Counted from the stretch's first letter, positions 44,401 through 52,361 are shown. The stretch is DNA of 64,000 nucleotides from Nocardioides jejuensis (GCF_004337475.1 NZ_SJZJ01000009.1:1-64000), one strand, 5' to 3'. Translations and numbers: made by a program. The notes: generated from the letters alone by a model not told the origin.

Positions 44401-47226
44401 TCTGCGCTGCTGCCGAGGCTGAGCACCATCGCCAACAAGAACTACCGCCTGGTGGCCTTGCTCCACCACGACGCCGACCGCTTTGCAGACGTAGCCACCG
44501 CCGCCGGCTCCGATCTCACGCAAGCGGTGGCGCTCACCACGACGTCCAGGCTGGTCGCTGTCCGCAAGGTCACGGTGATCGACGGCGCCGGACGCGCGGC
44601 GCCAGCCGGAGGCACGGGCCTCTTCGCGCCGCTTGCCACCACGGTGCTCGCCCACCGGCGGCTGGTCGACCTGGCCGACAAGCTGCAGATCAAGGTCGGC
44701 ACGGCGCATGCCACGGTCCACCCGGTCGAACGCCGCGTCCTCGCGATGGCGCGCGTCACCCAGCAACGGCTCGAGACCGGCCCCCAGCGCACCGCGATCG
44801 CAGGGGTGCCGGCCGTCAGCAACCGACTGAGCGGCTTCGCCGTCCTCGGCTCGCTCGGCTTCGAGATCCCGCGCTACCTGGGGGCGTTCACACCGGGTGG
44901 AGCCTGGTTCTCGGACACGATCCGCCACGGCACCGCCGACCCCCACATGAGTCTCGTCGCGGTCAACGCCACCGAGATCCCCTTCCGGTTGGCCCAGCTG
45001 GCCAAGACACTGCCGGCGAAGGACGCCGTCGATGCCTTCGGCCTCGGCCTGCTCAGCGGCGCTGCCGCGAACGTCGTCCTGTCGCCGCAGCTGACCGGCC
45101 TCTTCGCCCAGGAGACGAACGCCGACTGGTCGCCGTTCGCGCCATCGCGGGGCATGCGCGCCCTCGAGTACCAGCTCCGATCCCGCTACCTCGGCGGGCC
45201 GACGGCTCCCCTCACGCCTTGGCTGCCAGCACCCGGCCAGCTCCCTGCCGACGCCTGGCAACCGTTCGTGACCTCCGTGACCGCGCTGGCCGGCTTTCCG
45301 TCCCATCTCGTGCCGGGATTCGGCCCGTTCGAACGCGATCTCGCCGGCCCACCGCCAGCAGCGACTTCCAGCGGATTCGCGGACAGCTATGCACTCCTCC
45401 ACGACGACACCCGCATCGCCAACTGGGGCTTCTGGCCGTGGCTGGGCCTCATGCTCCCGATCTTCACCATGCCCACCGTGGCGTTTGCCGCAGCCCGCGC
45501 GCTGCCGCACGGCAAGGCCTTCATCCAGGGCGGCCCGCTCGGCGAACGAGAGGTCTTCGAAGCGCTCGCCCTCTCGATGGGGCTCGGGTCGCTGACGCCG
45601 TTCGTCTACTCGATGATCATGTGGAGCAAGGTGCCGGACCGCACCGAAGCGTTCACGACCGCGCTCGTCATGGGCCTGGCCCGGCTCGGAGTGACGACCG
45701 CGGCGCTGGCCACCTCCGGTGACGAGGGCCAGTCCCCTGCCGTGCGGTGGGCGGGCCTGTTCCCGCCGCTGATCGGCGCCGACGCGTACGCCGCCATCCG
45801 CGCCCTCGCGGACTCCGGCCGGCTTCCCGGGATCAGCAAGGTCTTCGGCCTGCAGACGCTGCCGTCGCTGACCGCCCTCACGACGCTCGGGCTCCTCGGC
45901 ATCGGTCGCGCGATCACCGGGAGCGAACCAGCCACGCCCGACGACCAGACCGGACGAGACGTTGCCTACGGGCTCATCACCGGCATCAGCGGCGCCCTGG
46001 GAATCGTCGGCGCGAGCCTGTCGGCGATGGCGCTGTCGAACGGCGCAGGGTGGCATTCGTGGTTCGGCTCCGGCACCAGCCCGTCGCTCCTCGACGCTGC
46101 CGCCCACACCGGTCTCGTGCCCTCCGTGCCGACACCCGCCGACCCAACGGCTCCGCCGAGCCCGCCGTTGCCAGGTGACCCGGCGCCCGGCACAGCCGGA
46201 CTGATCCCGAGTTCGGCAGCGCGGGTGTTCGACGCCGCCCAGCTCTGGGTCCCACCAGGAGCCGCCGCGACCGTCGACCAGCAGCGCTACCCCGCCGGCG
46301 TTCGACCGCTGGCCCGGATCTGGGCGCAGCCGCAGGCAGGGACCCCGGCACCGCCCCCGCTGGAGGTGAAGGTCGGCGAGGAGATCCTGCGCTTCCGCCG
46401 GGAAGGCAGACCGGACCAGGAGGTCGTGCTCCCCGACCACCCCACCGCGACCGCGATCGCCTCCCGCCTCGAGGGAGCGGTGACCGGCCTCCACGCGAGC
46501 CTCATCGGGCCCGATACGCCCCCGCTGGAAGTTCCCCGACCGCGGTCCCTCTCCGACCCCGGAGACAGCGTCCCGTTCGAGCGTGCCGAGGCCTTGCGCA
46601 CGGCGTTCCAGCGCGTGCCCGAGACGGAGAGCCACGCGCTCGTCCTCCGTCAGTCTCCCCGGCTGGAGCAGTCGACGGTCGCAGGACGCACGCCGACCGC
46701 CTCCACGCCGTACCCGCTCCTCCCCACGGGCGCCAACGACTCCGAGGCCGGCACCGGCATCGGTGACGCTGCTGATCTGGCCACCCTGCTCCTCGTCGCG
46801 GCAGCGCCGAGCTTCGCGACCGTGACCGTCAACGACACGAGGCCGGCACTTCCGACGCCTGCGGTCGGCGAGGTCGTTCAGGTCTTTCGTCGGTGGAACC
46901 TCGACCACCGTCGCATGAACGAGTGGCGGACCCTCGTCACGGGTCACGGCGCTGCTGCCCCGCCCGACGAATCGGCCCACCGCCGCACCGTCCCGACCGG
47001 CTTCCAGGCTCCCGGCGACGCAGGCCGCCAGCTCGCCGAGGCCATGGGCTGGCTCCCGCTCTGGCGGGCCTGGCTGCGCATCGCCACGTCCCCGACCCTG
47101 AACGCCGGCGGCACCGGCACCACCGGCAATCCCGAGGTCACGATGCCCGGCGGCACCAAGAAGCGTCCCACCAACCGGGAGCTCACCCAGGCCGTTGCCT
47201 GGCTGCTCGACATGGGCCTCACCTGA
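41431..47226 (+). CDS. 1931-residue sialidase-like beta-propeller protein with C-terminal hydrophobic domain
   Basis: GTG start overlapping the previous TAG by one base. Residues about 65-835 form a VPS10/BNR-type propeller with Asp-boxes 'SLDAGRTW' (116), 'SDDGGLTW' (196) and 'STDSGASW' (781). A linker region follows. Residues about 1330-1545 hold several hydrophobic helices ('WPWLGLMLPIFTMPTVAFAA', 'GLITGISGALGIVGASLSAM'). The C-terminal 390 residues are soluble and Pro-rich. No signal peptide. Possible roles: a membrane-inserting toxin delivered by the particle, or a large baseplate adhesin. Neither can be decided here. Confidence 0.7.
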   Translation: MPGSGNAFKRLDAFYSERSAGAVDGPSAFTAPPSPAEERLAALALYRAASAEPAAAGFAADDTAGARNWTPLGPFAVVRGQGGTLPTVSGRVHDVAISEDGLRVYVATANGGVWRSLDAGRTWEPMSDGLEVLEPGGPVPAAGITRQADSLACGAIALVERPGRPDRLYVGTGQWGITTDNTPESGYLGVGVLRSDDGGLTWVTEEADVPLAGQGVYAVAFDPANPDDAVAATSNGLYRRTDQGAPDHAWKWIQQQYAPMGVPPVPGGPMFSCTSVVMGPSGAFYAVENGGTCWQSPPAATGGSQPWTSLPSVPWGSTDIGRVSIACSASAPVQLYALSARLQSPGRFFFHSLQRLDLGAATPTWRTVSDPSGKLRGLFGTAGGDAWGQGSYDQAIAVAPDDPDTVYVGGSAAEVPRQGGPAGTTEWAAALYRCKVRATATAFTCTSTLIGDAVHSDVHRARFRPGSSRELWVGCDGGIYVAADSTASGRLLFEDRNTGLSTAMLMGLDHIPGDESYAFCGAQDNGGLRWRGGDVWDHQMYGDGGTTVVNHDTPVSAHPNAAHPPKPPDREVLSGYTNKEVRRFAVNGQRYTRSLGNPPASDTLFYPPMASSPVAGQGSFVVFGGQKPYVSSDFTRTWNSSLPALPAHSGLIRAVAVHSRDLFYVGTTRGRVFRYQRAGTTWGAPTEFARDDAPATPETRPITGICIDRSKADGSAFYVTVGGVSTPAAFASHVFQVDTSRATRWAPRSTGLLPIQHNALLVDPSDATHLFTAADLGVWESTDSGASWRPLEKNLPDVAVVDLDFVTAGPVRLLRATTHGRGVFELRLDRPQPGIELYIRANGMDRRYRSARTDVGPLTDGNPSTLDESPDIYVEPQQVNGLFSLRGDVAPNVTELFNLRPQPEVLATDDSNAEAITRVHVVVRNRGWRRADNVRVSLLVGPATDALPGWVAGYAAGSDPGTTDTWKAVGTTTLSGLINNRPGVATFALSSALLPRLSTIANKNYRLVALLHHDADRFADVATAAGSDLTQAVALTTTSRLVAVRKVTVIDGAGRAAPAGGTGLFAPLATTVLAHRRLVDLADKLQIKVGTAHATVHPVERRVLAMARVTQQRLETGPQRTAIAGVPAVSNRLSGFAVLGSLGFEIPRYLGAFTPGGAWFSDTIRHGTADPHMSLVAVNATEIPFRLAQLAKTLPAKDAVDAFGLGLLSGAAANVVLSPQLTGLFAQETNADWSPFAPSRGMRALEYQLRSRYLGGPTAPLTPWLPAPGQLPADAWQPFVTSVTALAGFPSHLVPGFGPFERDLAGPPPAATSSGFADSYALLHDDTRIANWGFWPWLGLMLPIFTMPTVAFAAARALPHGKAFIQGGPLGEREVFEALALSMGLGSLTPFVYSMIMWSKVPDRTEAFTTALVMGLARLGVTTAALATSGDEGQSPAVRWAGLFPPLIGADAYAAIRALADSGRLPGISKVFGLQTLPSLTALTTLGLLGIGRAITGSEPATPDDQTGRDVAYGLITGISGALGIVGASLSAMALSNGAGWHSWFGSGTSPSLLDAAAHTGLVPSVPTPADPTAPPSPPLPGDPAPGTAGLIPSSAARVFDAAQLWVPPGAAATVDQQRYPAGVRPLARIWAQPQAGTPAPPPLEVKVGEEILRFRREGRPDQEVVLPDHPTATAIASRLEGAVTGLHASLIGPDTPPLEVPRPRSLSDPGDSVPFERAEALRTAFQRVPETESHALVLRQSPRLEQSTVAGRTPTASTPYPLLPTGANDSEAGTGIGDAADLATLLLVAAAPSFATVTVNDTRPALPTPAVGEVVQVFRRWNLDHRRMNEWRTLVTGHGAAAPPDESAHRRTVPTGFQAPGDAGRQLAEAMGWLPLWRAWLRIATSPTLNAGGTGTTGNPEVTMPGGTKKRPTNRELTQAVAWLLDMGLT

Positions 47227-47255
47227 TCCACCCGACCCGCGCAAAGGAGTGAGTC

Positions 47256-49913
47256 ATGATCCACGAGATCGACGTCAGAGAGCCCGGGGACCGCGCCGAC
47301 AACAGCCGCCGAGAAACGCTCCAGGCTGCCGCGGAAGAGGTGTCCGACAACGTCCTGCCCGGCGACCACCGCGTCGAGGTGATGAGCCTCGACGCAACCA
47401 CCGGCAACGCAGCCGTGGTCTCCTCGCACGACGCGAGCCCGGGTCAGGGCGACCACGTGGCGCGCGCCCTGCGGCACGTGCAGCGGATCAGTCCGGCCCT
47501 TGGACTTACCGCCGACCAGCCGCCGGAGTACGTCGCTGACCCCGTCGAGCAGACGACCTCCGCCGGGGCGGTCGCCGTCCACCTGCGTCAGCAGTACAAG
47601 GGGATCCTGATCTACGACGCTGCCGAGACCGTGCGCTTCGAGCCCGACGGCAGCATCCGTGAGGTGGCCGGCAGCTCGGTCACAGCGCCCCCGGACCTCC
47701 CCGTCGCCCCGACCGTCACGCCCGAGCAGGCACTCCGGTCCGCGGCAGACCACGTCGCGCAGCCGGGAGATCCGGCAGACGCACCGCTCGACCAGTTCGG
47801 TCAGCCGATGACCGATCCCGGGCTCGACCTGACCGCCTTCGCGCCGGTCCAGCGGACCAGTGGCGCCGACCGCGCCGATCGGCCGACGACGTTCGACGCG
47901 CCCCCGTTCACCCATGTCGTGACGGTGTCGCTGGTCTGGTTCCCGCTGGGTGACTCGCTGCGCCTGGCGTGGCACACCAAGCTCGCCGTGCCCGGCGGAG
48001 CGGCGTTCCGGATCATCGTCGACGCGCAGGACGGCCGGCTGCTGCTCGTCAAGCGGCTCACGCAGGCTGTCGCCGGGAGGGCGACGGTGGTCCTCCGGCC
48101 CGGTGCCCCGGCGGCAGCAGTCGACTTCCCACTCGCCGCGACGACGTACGGCGCCCCGGTGCCGGCGAACCTCCCGGCAGGCTTCCCCTACGACTGGCTC
48201 ACGGACACGACCACGCGGGGCAGCTCCGTGCAGGCCGTCATCGAGCCAGGATCGACGACGGTCTCCGGGACCTCGCAGAACGGGAAGGTCACCTTCCAGA
48301 CCGATCCGGCCACGCCCGACGGACTGGCGGTGAACCTCTTCGCGCTCTGCAGCAGCATGCACGACCTGCTGTACCTGCTGGGCTTCCGTGAGGTCGACGG
48401 GAACTTCCAGGCCGACAACCTCGGGAACGGCGGACGGCCTGCCGATGCTGTCCTCGCGCACGTGCACCCCGGTGCCGTCTGGGGCACGGCCAACATGGGC
48501 TCGCCGCCTGATGGCAGCCAGCCGACCATGAACATGGGGCTGGTCACCTCGACCAACCGCCACACCGCCCTCGACGCCGACGTCGTCTTCCACGAGTACA
48601 CCCACGGGCTCACGAACCGGCTCGTCGGTGGTGCCCTGGACGACGCCTCCCTCGACGCGATCCAGTCCGCCGGGATGGGCGAGGGCTGGAGCGACTTCTT
48701 CGCGTGCACCGCGATGGGCAAGACGGTGGTGGGCGACTGGGTGGTCAACCAGCCGGGCGGCATCCGGCGGTTCCGCTACGACGAGTCGTTCCCCGACGAC
48801 TACGGCGACCTCGGCACCGGCCGGTACGACGAGGTGCACAACATCGGCGAGCTCTGGTGCGCCACGCTCATGTCGCTCTCCCGCGTCATCGGCGCCTGGA
48901 CCGCGGCCCAGGTGGTCGTCGATGCGCTCAAGCTGACCGCAGCGAACCCGAGCTTCCTCGCTGCACGGGACGGCATCCTGCTGGCGGCCGACCACTACTC
49001 CCAGGCCCGCGGCGACGACGCGACGACCCGCGCCGACTTCGTCCACTCGGTGTGGACGGTCTTCGCGCAGCGCGGCATGGGGCCGCAGGCCCGCACCGGA
49101 GGCGCCGCCAACCTGACGGGGATCGTCACGGACTTTGCACCTCCCCCGCGGCCCACCGCGACAGCCACGCTGCACGGCGCCGCTGCCCCCGCCCTCGCGA
49201 TCCCCGACAACCAGGTGGCCGGCGTGATCAGCCGGATCGAGCTGCCCGAGAGCGGACCGGTCGAATCCGTCTCGGTGACCGTCGACATCACCCACACCTA
49301 CATCGGCGACCTCGAGGTCGCGCTGACCTCCCCCGATGGTCACAGCGTGGCTCTGCACTCCCGCGCCGGGAGCAGCGGCCACGACCTGCACCACACCTGG
49401 ACGAACGCCGACCTCCCGGGGCTGGGGACGCTCACGGGCGGTCCGTCCGGCGGGACCTGGACGCTGGCCGTAGCCGACCGGGCCGCCCGTGACACCGGTC
49501 GCCTCGACAGCTGGTCGCTGGAGATCGCCGTCGGAGAGAAGCGCACCGGCGTCGAGGCGTCCGCCACCCCGGCGCTGCCGATCCCCGACAACAAGGCGAC
49601 GGGCATCCGCAGCGAGGTCACGATCACCGAGACCGGGGTGATCTCCGCGTTGCTGCTCGACGTCGACATCACCCACACCTACATCGGCGACCTCGAGGTG
49701 AAGCTGGTCGGGCCCGACGGGACGCGAGTGAAGGTCCACGGCCGCACGGGTGCGGGCAACGACAACCTGATCACCACCTACACGTCCGAGTCCGGTGTGC
49801 TGGCGTCGTTCGTGGGCAAGCAGGTGCAGGGCACCTGGGCCCTGACTGTCGCCGATCGTGCCGGGCAGGACGTCGGCAAGCTCAACCGGTGGCGGCTCGC
49901 CGCGACCCTCTGA
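47256..49913 (+). CDS. M36 (fungalysin-type) metalloprotease with FTP propeptide and two P domains
   Basis: 885 residues with AAAGGAG before the ATG. A fungalysin-type propeptide (about 40-190, 'LRQQYKGILIYDAAETVRF') precedes the catalytic domain with 'HEYTH' (446-450) and 'GEGWSDFF' about 27 residues later, the M36 zinc site. Two tandem proprotein-convertase P domains follow (about 645-757 and 774-885), both with 'DITHTYIGDLEV'. Secreted fungalysins have a Sec signal, but this N-terminus (MIHEIDVREPGDRADN) is charged and has none. Export through the injection system as a zymogen is the inferred route. Confidence 0.9.
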   Translation: MIHEIDVREPGDRADNSRRETLQAAAEEVSDNVLPGDHRVEVMSLDATTGNAAVVSSHDASPGQGDHVARALRHVQRISPALGLTADQPPEYVADPVEQTTSAGAVAVHLRQQYKGILIYDAAETVRFEPDGSIREVAGSSVTAPPDLPVAPTVTPEQALRSAADHVAQPGDPADAPLDQFGQPMTDPGLDLTAFAPVQRTSGADRADRPTTFDAPPFTHVVTVSLVWFPLGDSLRLAWHTKLAVPGGAAFRIIVDAQDGRLLLVKRLTQAVAGRATVVLRPGAPAAAVDFPLAATTYGAPVPANLPAGFPYDWLTDTTTRGSSVQAVIEPGSTTVSGTSQNGKVTFQTDPATPDGLAVNLFALCSSMHDLLYLLGFREVDGNFQADNLGNGGRPADAVLAHVHPGAVWGTANMGSPPDGSQPTMNMGLVTSTNRHTALDADVVFHEYTHGLTNRLVGGALDDASLDAIQSAGMGEGWSDFFACTAMGKTVVGDWVVNQPGGIRRFRYDESFPDDYGDLGTGRYDEVHNIGELWCATLMSLSRVIGAWTAAQVVVDALKLTAANPSFLAARDGILLAADHYSQARGDDATTRADFVHSVWTVFAQRGMGPQARTGGAANLTGIVTDFAPPPRPTATATLHGAAAPALAIPDNQVAGVISRIELPESGPVESVSVTVDITHTYIGDLEVALTSPDGHSVALHSRAGSSGHDLHHTWTNADLPGLGTLTGGPSGGTWTLAVADRAARDTGRLDSWSLEIAVGEKRTGVEASATPALPIPDNKATGIRSEVTITETGVISALLLDVDITHTYIGDLEVKLVGPDGTRVKVHGRTGAGNDNLITTYTSESGVLASFVGKQVQGTWALTVADRAGQDVGKLNRWRLAATL

Positions 49914-49940
49914 CCCGCCGCTTGCTGCCTCGCGCCCTCC

Positions 49941-50732
49941 TCAGCCGCGGCTGTAGTACGGCGCGGACGTCGGCGGGCGCTGCCCCGGCACCCGCAACGG
50001 GTGCCCGAGCTGCTGCCCATAGGCGAACGCCGTGTACGACTGCGACGGGTCCACGCCGAGTTCGCGACGGGCGAGCTCGCGATAGCGGTCGTGGCTGCGG
50101 CGTACCTCGACCCAGTTGCCCTCGGCGGCATGCGCCTCGAGCAAGATCCGTTGGGCGCTCTCGCGCAGCGGCTCGGCATTGACGGCTGTCATCGCGACCT
50201 CCACCGCCTCGGCGTACCTGCCGACGACGACGAGAGCCGTGCTCAGCGCCTCGAGCGCGTGGAGCATCCGCTGGCGGACGCGTTCGCGCTCGATCACGGC
50301 CCAGTCGTCGTACCAGCCGGGCAGGAGGTCGAGGCCGTCGATCCGCCCCGTCTCCAGGGTCAGGTCCGTCGGCAGCGCCAGGTTGCGGATCAAGCGGCTC
50401 GCCCATTCGAGCGACTGGATGACGTCGACCTGGACGCCGCTGCGCAGCTCGAGCGCCCACTTGTCCGAGGCGACGATGTCGATACCGGCACCGCGTAGCC
50501 GCCAGAGAGCCGAGCGGAGGTTGCCGGCAGCACGCTGGTCATCGCAGGTGGGCCAGAGCATGCCCGCAGCGTGGCGCCGCTCGACCCTGCCCTGCCGCAG
50601 CGCGACGAAGGCGAGCAGCCGCTTGCTGCCCTCCGGCACCGAGATCCGGGAGCCGGTGATGGTCACGAACGGGCCATCGAAGAGGTGCACCGTCGTCCCC
50701 GGGAGCGCCGGGTGCACGTCCTGTACGACCAT
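49941..50732 (-). CDS. SARP/AfsR-type transcriptional activator (BTAD domain)
   Basis: 263 residues. The N-terminal winged helix ('VPEGSKRLLAFVALRQGRVERR', 'NLRSALWRLR') resembles the OmpR-type DNA-binding domain of SARP regulators. The bacterial transcriptional activation domain follows (about 95-245), with helical repeats ending 'RYRELARRELGVDPSQS'. SARPs bind heptameric direct repeats and recruit RNA polymerase. Such repeats lie at all main promoters of this island, including its own. It is convergent with the M36 gene. It is small, with no ATPase or TPR extension. Confidence 0.9.
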   Translation of the reverse strand: MVVQDVHPALPGTTVHLFDGPFVTITGSRISVPEGSKRLLAFVALRQGRVERRHAAGMLWPTCDDQRAAGNLRSALWRLRGAGIDIVASDKWALELRSGVQVDVIQSLEWASRLIRNLALPTDLTLETGRIDGLDLLPGWYDDWAVIERERVRQRMLHALEALSTALVVVGRYAEAVEVAMTAVNAEPLRESAQRILLEAHAAEGNWVEVRRSHDRYRELARRELGVDPSQSYTAFAYGQQLGHPLRVPGQRPPTSAPYYSRG

Positions 50733-50768
50733 CGCAAACCTCTCGAACGAGAAGGAAAGCCCCGTCCG

Positions 50769-50801
50769 AAAATAGTGGCGCGCTCGTCACCGGTCCGTCA
50801 C
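50769..50801 (-). promoter_or_regulatory. SARP-type promoter of the SARP gene itself
   Basis: On the minus strand GTGACGG (50795-50801) and GTGACGA (50784-50790) are 11 bp apart. Nine bases later comes TATTTT (50769-50774), a TANNNT -10. The start codon is about 37 nt further, with GAGAGG as ribosome site. This suggests autoregulation. Confidence 0.6.
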
Positions 50802-50859
50802 CGAAACCGGGAAACTCTGGGGTGCTGCACGTCAGGTGGCGCCCACCAGATGGCGCCGT

Positions 50860-51090
50860 TCAGCCGAGCTCGGTGCGTGGCTCGTGCGTGGTGGGCCCGA
50901 TCGTGTCCGTGAAGGAGTGCAGGAACGACGACACCGCGGCCAGCGCCTCGTCCGGATCGACGTAGCTGCGCTCGTGATCCTGGCGGTTGCGCTCCGTGCC
51001 CGAGCTGGTCCGGACCTTGATCAGGACGCCCTCGCCCTGCACCTCTGCCGTCACCAGGCAGATGACACCGCTGCGCAGGTCGCCCCTCAT
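50860..51090 (-). CDS. Small hypothetical protein in the CIS regulon
   Basis: 76 residues from the ATG at 51090; TTG 51099 or GTG 51096 are in-frame alternatives. It has a strand-rich first half ('VICLVTAEVQGEGVLIKVRT') and a helix 'DPDEALAAVSSFLHSFTDTI'. No signal peptide, membrane helix or cysteine motif. A SARP-type repeat and hexamer lie directly upstream, linking it to the island. It might be an adaptor or immunity protein, but there is no sequence evidence for either. Confidence 0.6.
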   Translation of the reverse strand: MRGDLRSGVICLVTAEVQGEGVLIKVRTSSGTERNRQDHERSYVDPDEALAAVSSFLHSFTDTIGPTTHEPRTELG

Positions 51091-51098
51091 GTCCACCA

Positions 51099-51130
51099 AC
51101 GTCCCCCTTCACGCGTCACCTGAGCGTGTC
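51099..51130 (-). promoter_or_regulatory. SARP-type promoter of the small ORF
   Basis: On the minus strand a 5/7 match GACACGC (51124-51130) and a perfect GTGACGC (51113-51119) are 11 bp apart. Eight bases on is GGACGT (51099-51104), a weak -10, 8 nt before the ATG at 51090. Confidence 0.45.
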
Positions 51131-51205
51131 GGCCGAACGCAGCCGTGACGATCCAGAAACGCTCGAGATCGAGAGTACGTCACGACAGGGAGGGACGCTC
51201 CCCAA

Positions 51206-51454
51206 TCATCTGGCCACACCAACCGTGCGCATCCGCACCCACTCGCGCCGCGCCAGCCCGCTGAAGGCCAGGCTCGCAACGGCGCACCCCGCGACGATCA
51301 GCCACTCGAGCTCACCGCTGCCCCCGTCGGGCTCGAGACCGCTCGCGCCCTCGATCCAGGTCTGCCAGACCAGCGTGAGCAGTCCGAGTAACGCCGACGC
51401 CGCGGCGAGCACGGTCGCGATCCAGAAACGGCGACGGGACACCTGCATGGGCAC
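51206..51454 (-). CDS. Small membrane protein with two helices
   Basis: 82 residues. Two hydrophobic segments, about residues 10-31 ('FWIATVLAAASALLGLLTLV') and 48-66 ('LEWLIVAGCAVASLAFSGL'), flank an acidic, Gly-rich loop. Both ends are Arg-rich, so both would face the cytosol. No family recognised. No SARP-type repeat is visible upstream, in contrast to its neighbours. It may be an unrelated membrane protein or an inner-membrane partner of the CIS. Confidence 0.55.
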   Translation of the reverse strand: MPMQVSRRRFWIATVLAAASALLGLLTLVWQTWIEGASGLEPDGGSGELEWLIVAGCAVASLAFSGLARREWVRMRTVGVAR

Positions 51455-51523
51455 CTCACACAGTCCGGAGTACGCCGGCCGAGCGACCGGCTCGTTCAGC
51501 GTGGCAGCGGCGAATTCGGCGTG

Positions 51524-52222
51524 TCAACGGACGCCCTCCCGCTGTTCGCGCTCGACCGCGCGGCGTACGGATCGCACGTTCGCGGCGTTGCATCCGGCGC
51601 CGAACGCGGTGGCGTTGCGCGGCCCCGTGCCGAGGCGGGCAACGGCGGGAATGCCGCGGCACGCCGCCGCCGACCCCTTGGCGTACGTGAGGAAGTCACC
51701 CCAGTCAGCGGGTACGACACCGCGGGTCAGCAGGATCGTGACGCAGCCGATCTCGTGGCCGAAGCGCAGCGCGTCGACGCGGCCGGGCTGCCCCATGATG
51801 ACCAGCGGTACGCCGGCTGCGTCGGCGTCCGCCTTCAGCCGGCGCAGGCCAGCCTCGGTCCAGGTCTTGATCTCGAAGCACGGCGTCACCCCGTGCTTCT
51901 TCCCCTCGATCAGCTGCTCGGCGCATGTCGGGATCCGGGTCCTGCCGCGGTCTGTGCGGAGCCGTGCCACGACCACCGACCGGAGTCGGTCGAGGCGCGC
52001 GTGGCGCGCGACGTCTCCGGCCCGGAAGCCCTCGTGCACGCCGGGCACCGGCCAGTGGTTCGACTGCTGCACGTCGTCGCCGTCGACGCAGGTGTCGTTG
52101 TCCCAGGCGTTGGCCCCCGTCCTCGCCACGCGCGCCGGCCCGTCCGCGCCGTTGTAGAAGCGATAGGTCCGCCACTCCGGTTTGTGGGCGATGAGGAGCG
52201 GGAACGGGAGTACTCCGGCCAT
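51524..52222 (-). CDS. Divergent glycerophosphodiester phosphodiesterase-like TIM barrel protein
   Basis: 232 residues from the ATG at 52222. It resembles GDPD enzymes in order: 'LIAHKPEW' (His13), 'VDGDDVQQ' (Asp47, Asp49), 'PGVHEGF' (His63) and 'PCFEIKTW' (Glu117, Lys119), then 'GVPLVIMG' and a C-terminal barrel half. The usual H-R-G and E-x-D are changed, so activity or specificity is uncertain. GDPDs cleave lipid head groups or teichoic acids. No signal peptide. Its promoter has the same SARP repeats, and it is divergent from the endolysin-like gene, so it likely belongs to the island. Confidence 0.55.
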   Translation of the reverse strand: MAGVLPFPLLIAHKPEWRTYRFYNGADGPARVARTGANAWDNDTCVDGDDVQQSNHWPVPGVHEGFRAGDVARHARLDRLRSVVVARLRTDRGRTRIPTCAEQLIEGKKHGVTPCFEIKTWTEAGLRRLKADADAAGVPLVIMGQPGRVDALRFGHEIGCVTILLTRGVVPADWGDFLTYAKGSAAACRGIPAVARLGTGPRNATAFGAGCNAANVRSVRRAVEREQREGVR

Positions 52223-52228
52223 CCCCTC

Positions 52229-52260
52229 AGCGTCCTCCGCCCGCGTCACCGCAGCGTCAG
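52229..52260 (-). promoter_or_regulatory. SARP-type promoter of the GDPD-like gene
   Basis: On the minus strand CTGACGC (52254-52260) and GTGACGC (52243-52249) are 11 bp apart. Eight bases later is GACGCT (52229-52234), then 6 nt to the ATG. The spacing is identical to the DUF2235 promoter, although the hexamer is a poor -10. Confidence 0.5.
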
Positions 52261-52293
52261 CGGCACCGCGGGTCCGCAGCGGCACCCGAGGTG

Positions 52294-52326
52294 GTGACGC
52301 CGTCGTGACAGGCGCTGTCGGACGAT
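52294..52326 (+). promoter_or_regulatory. SARP-type promoter of the peptidoglycan hydrolase gene
   Basis: GTGACGC (52294-52300) and GTGACAG (52305-52311) are 11 bp apart. Nine bases later is GACGAT (52321-52326), a weak -10, and a GGGAG ribosome site lies before the ATG at 52362. Confidence 0.5.
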
Positions 52327-52361
52327 CGGACCAGACGCGACTCAGCAGACGGGAGCGCGAG

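Noticed and set aside
43264-47244. A 1326-residue minus-strand ORF, and a 931-residue one at 46944-49739
   Set aside because: Both are antisense to the propeller and M36 genes, have Gly/Arg/Ala/Val-rich composition and no family resemblance.
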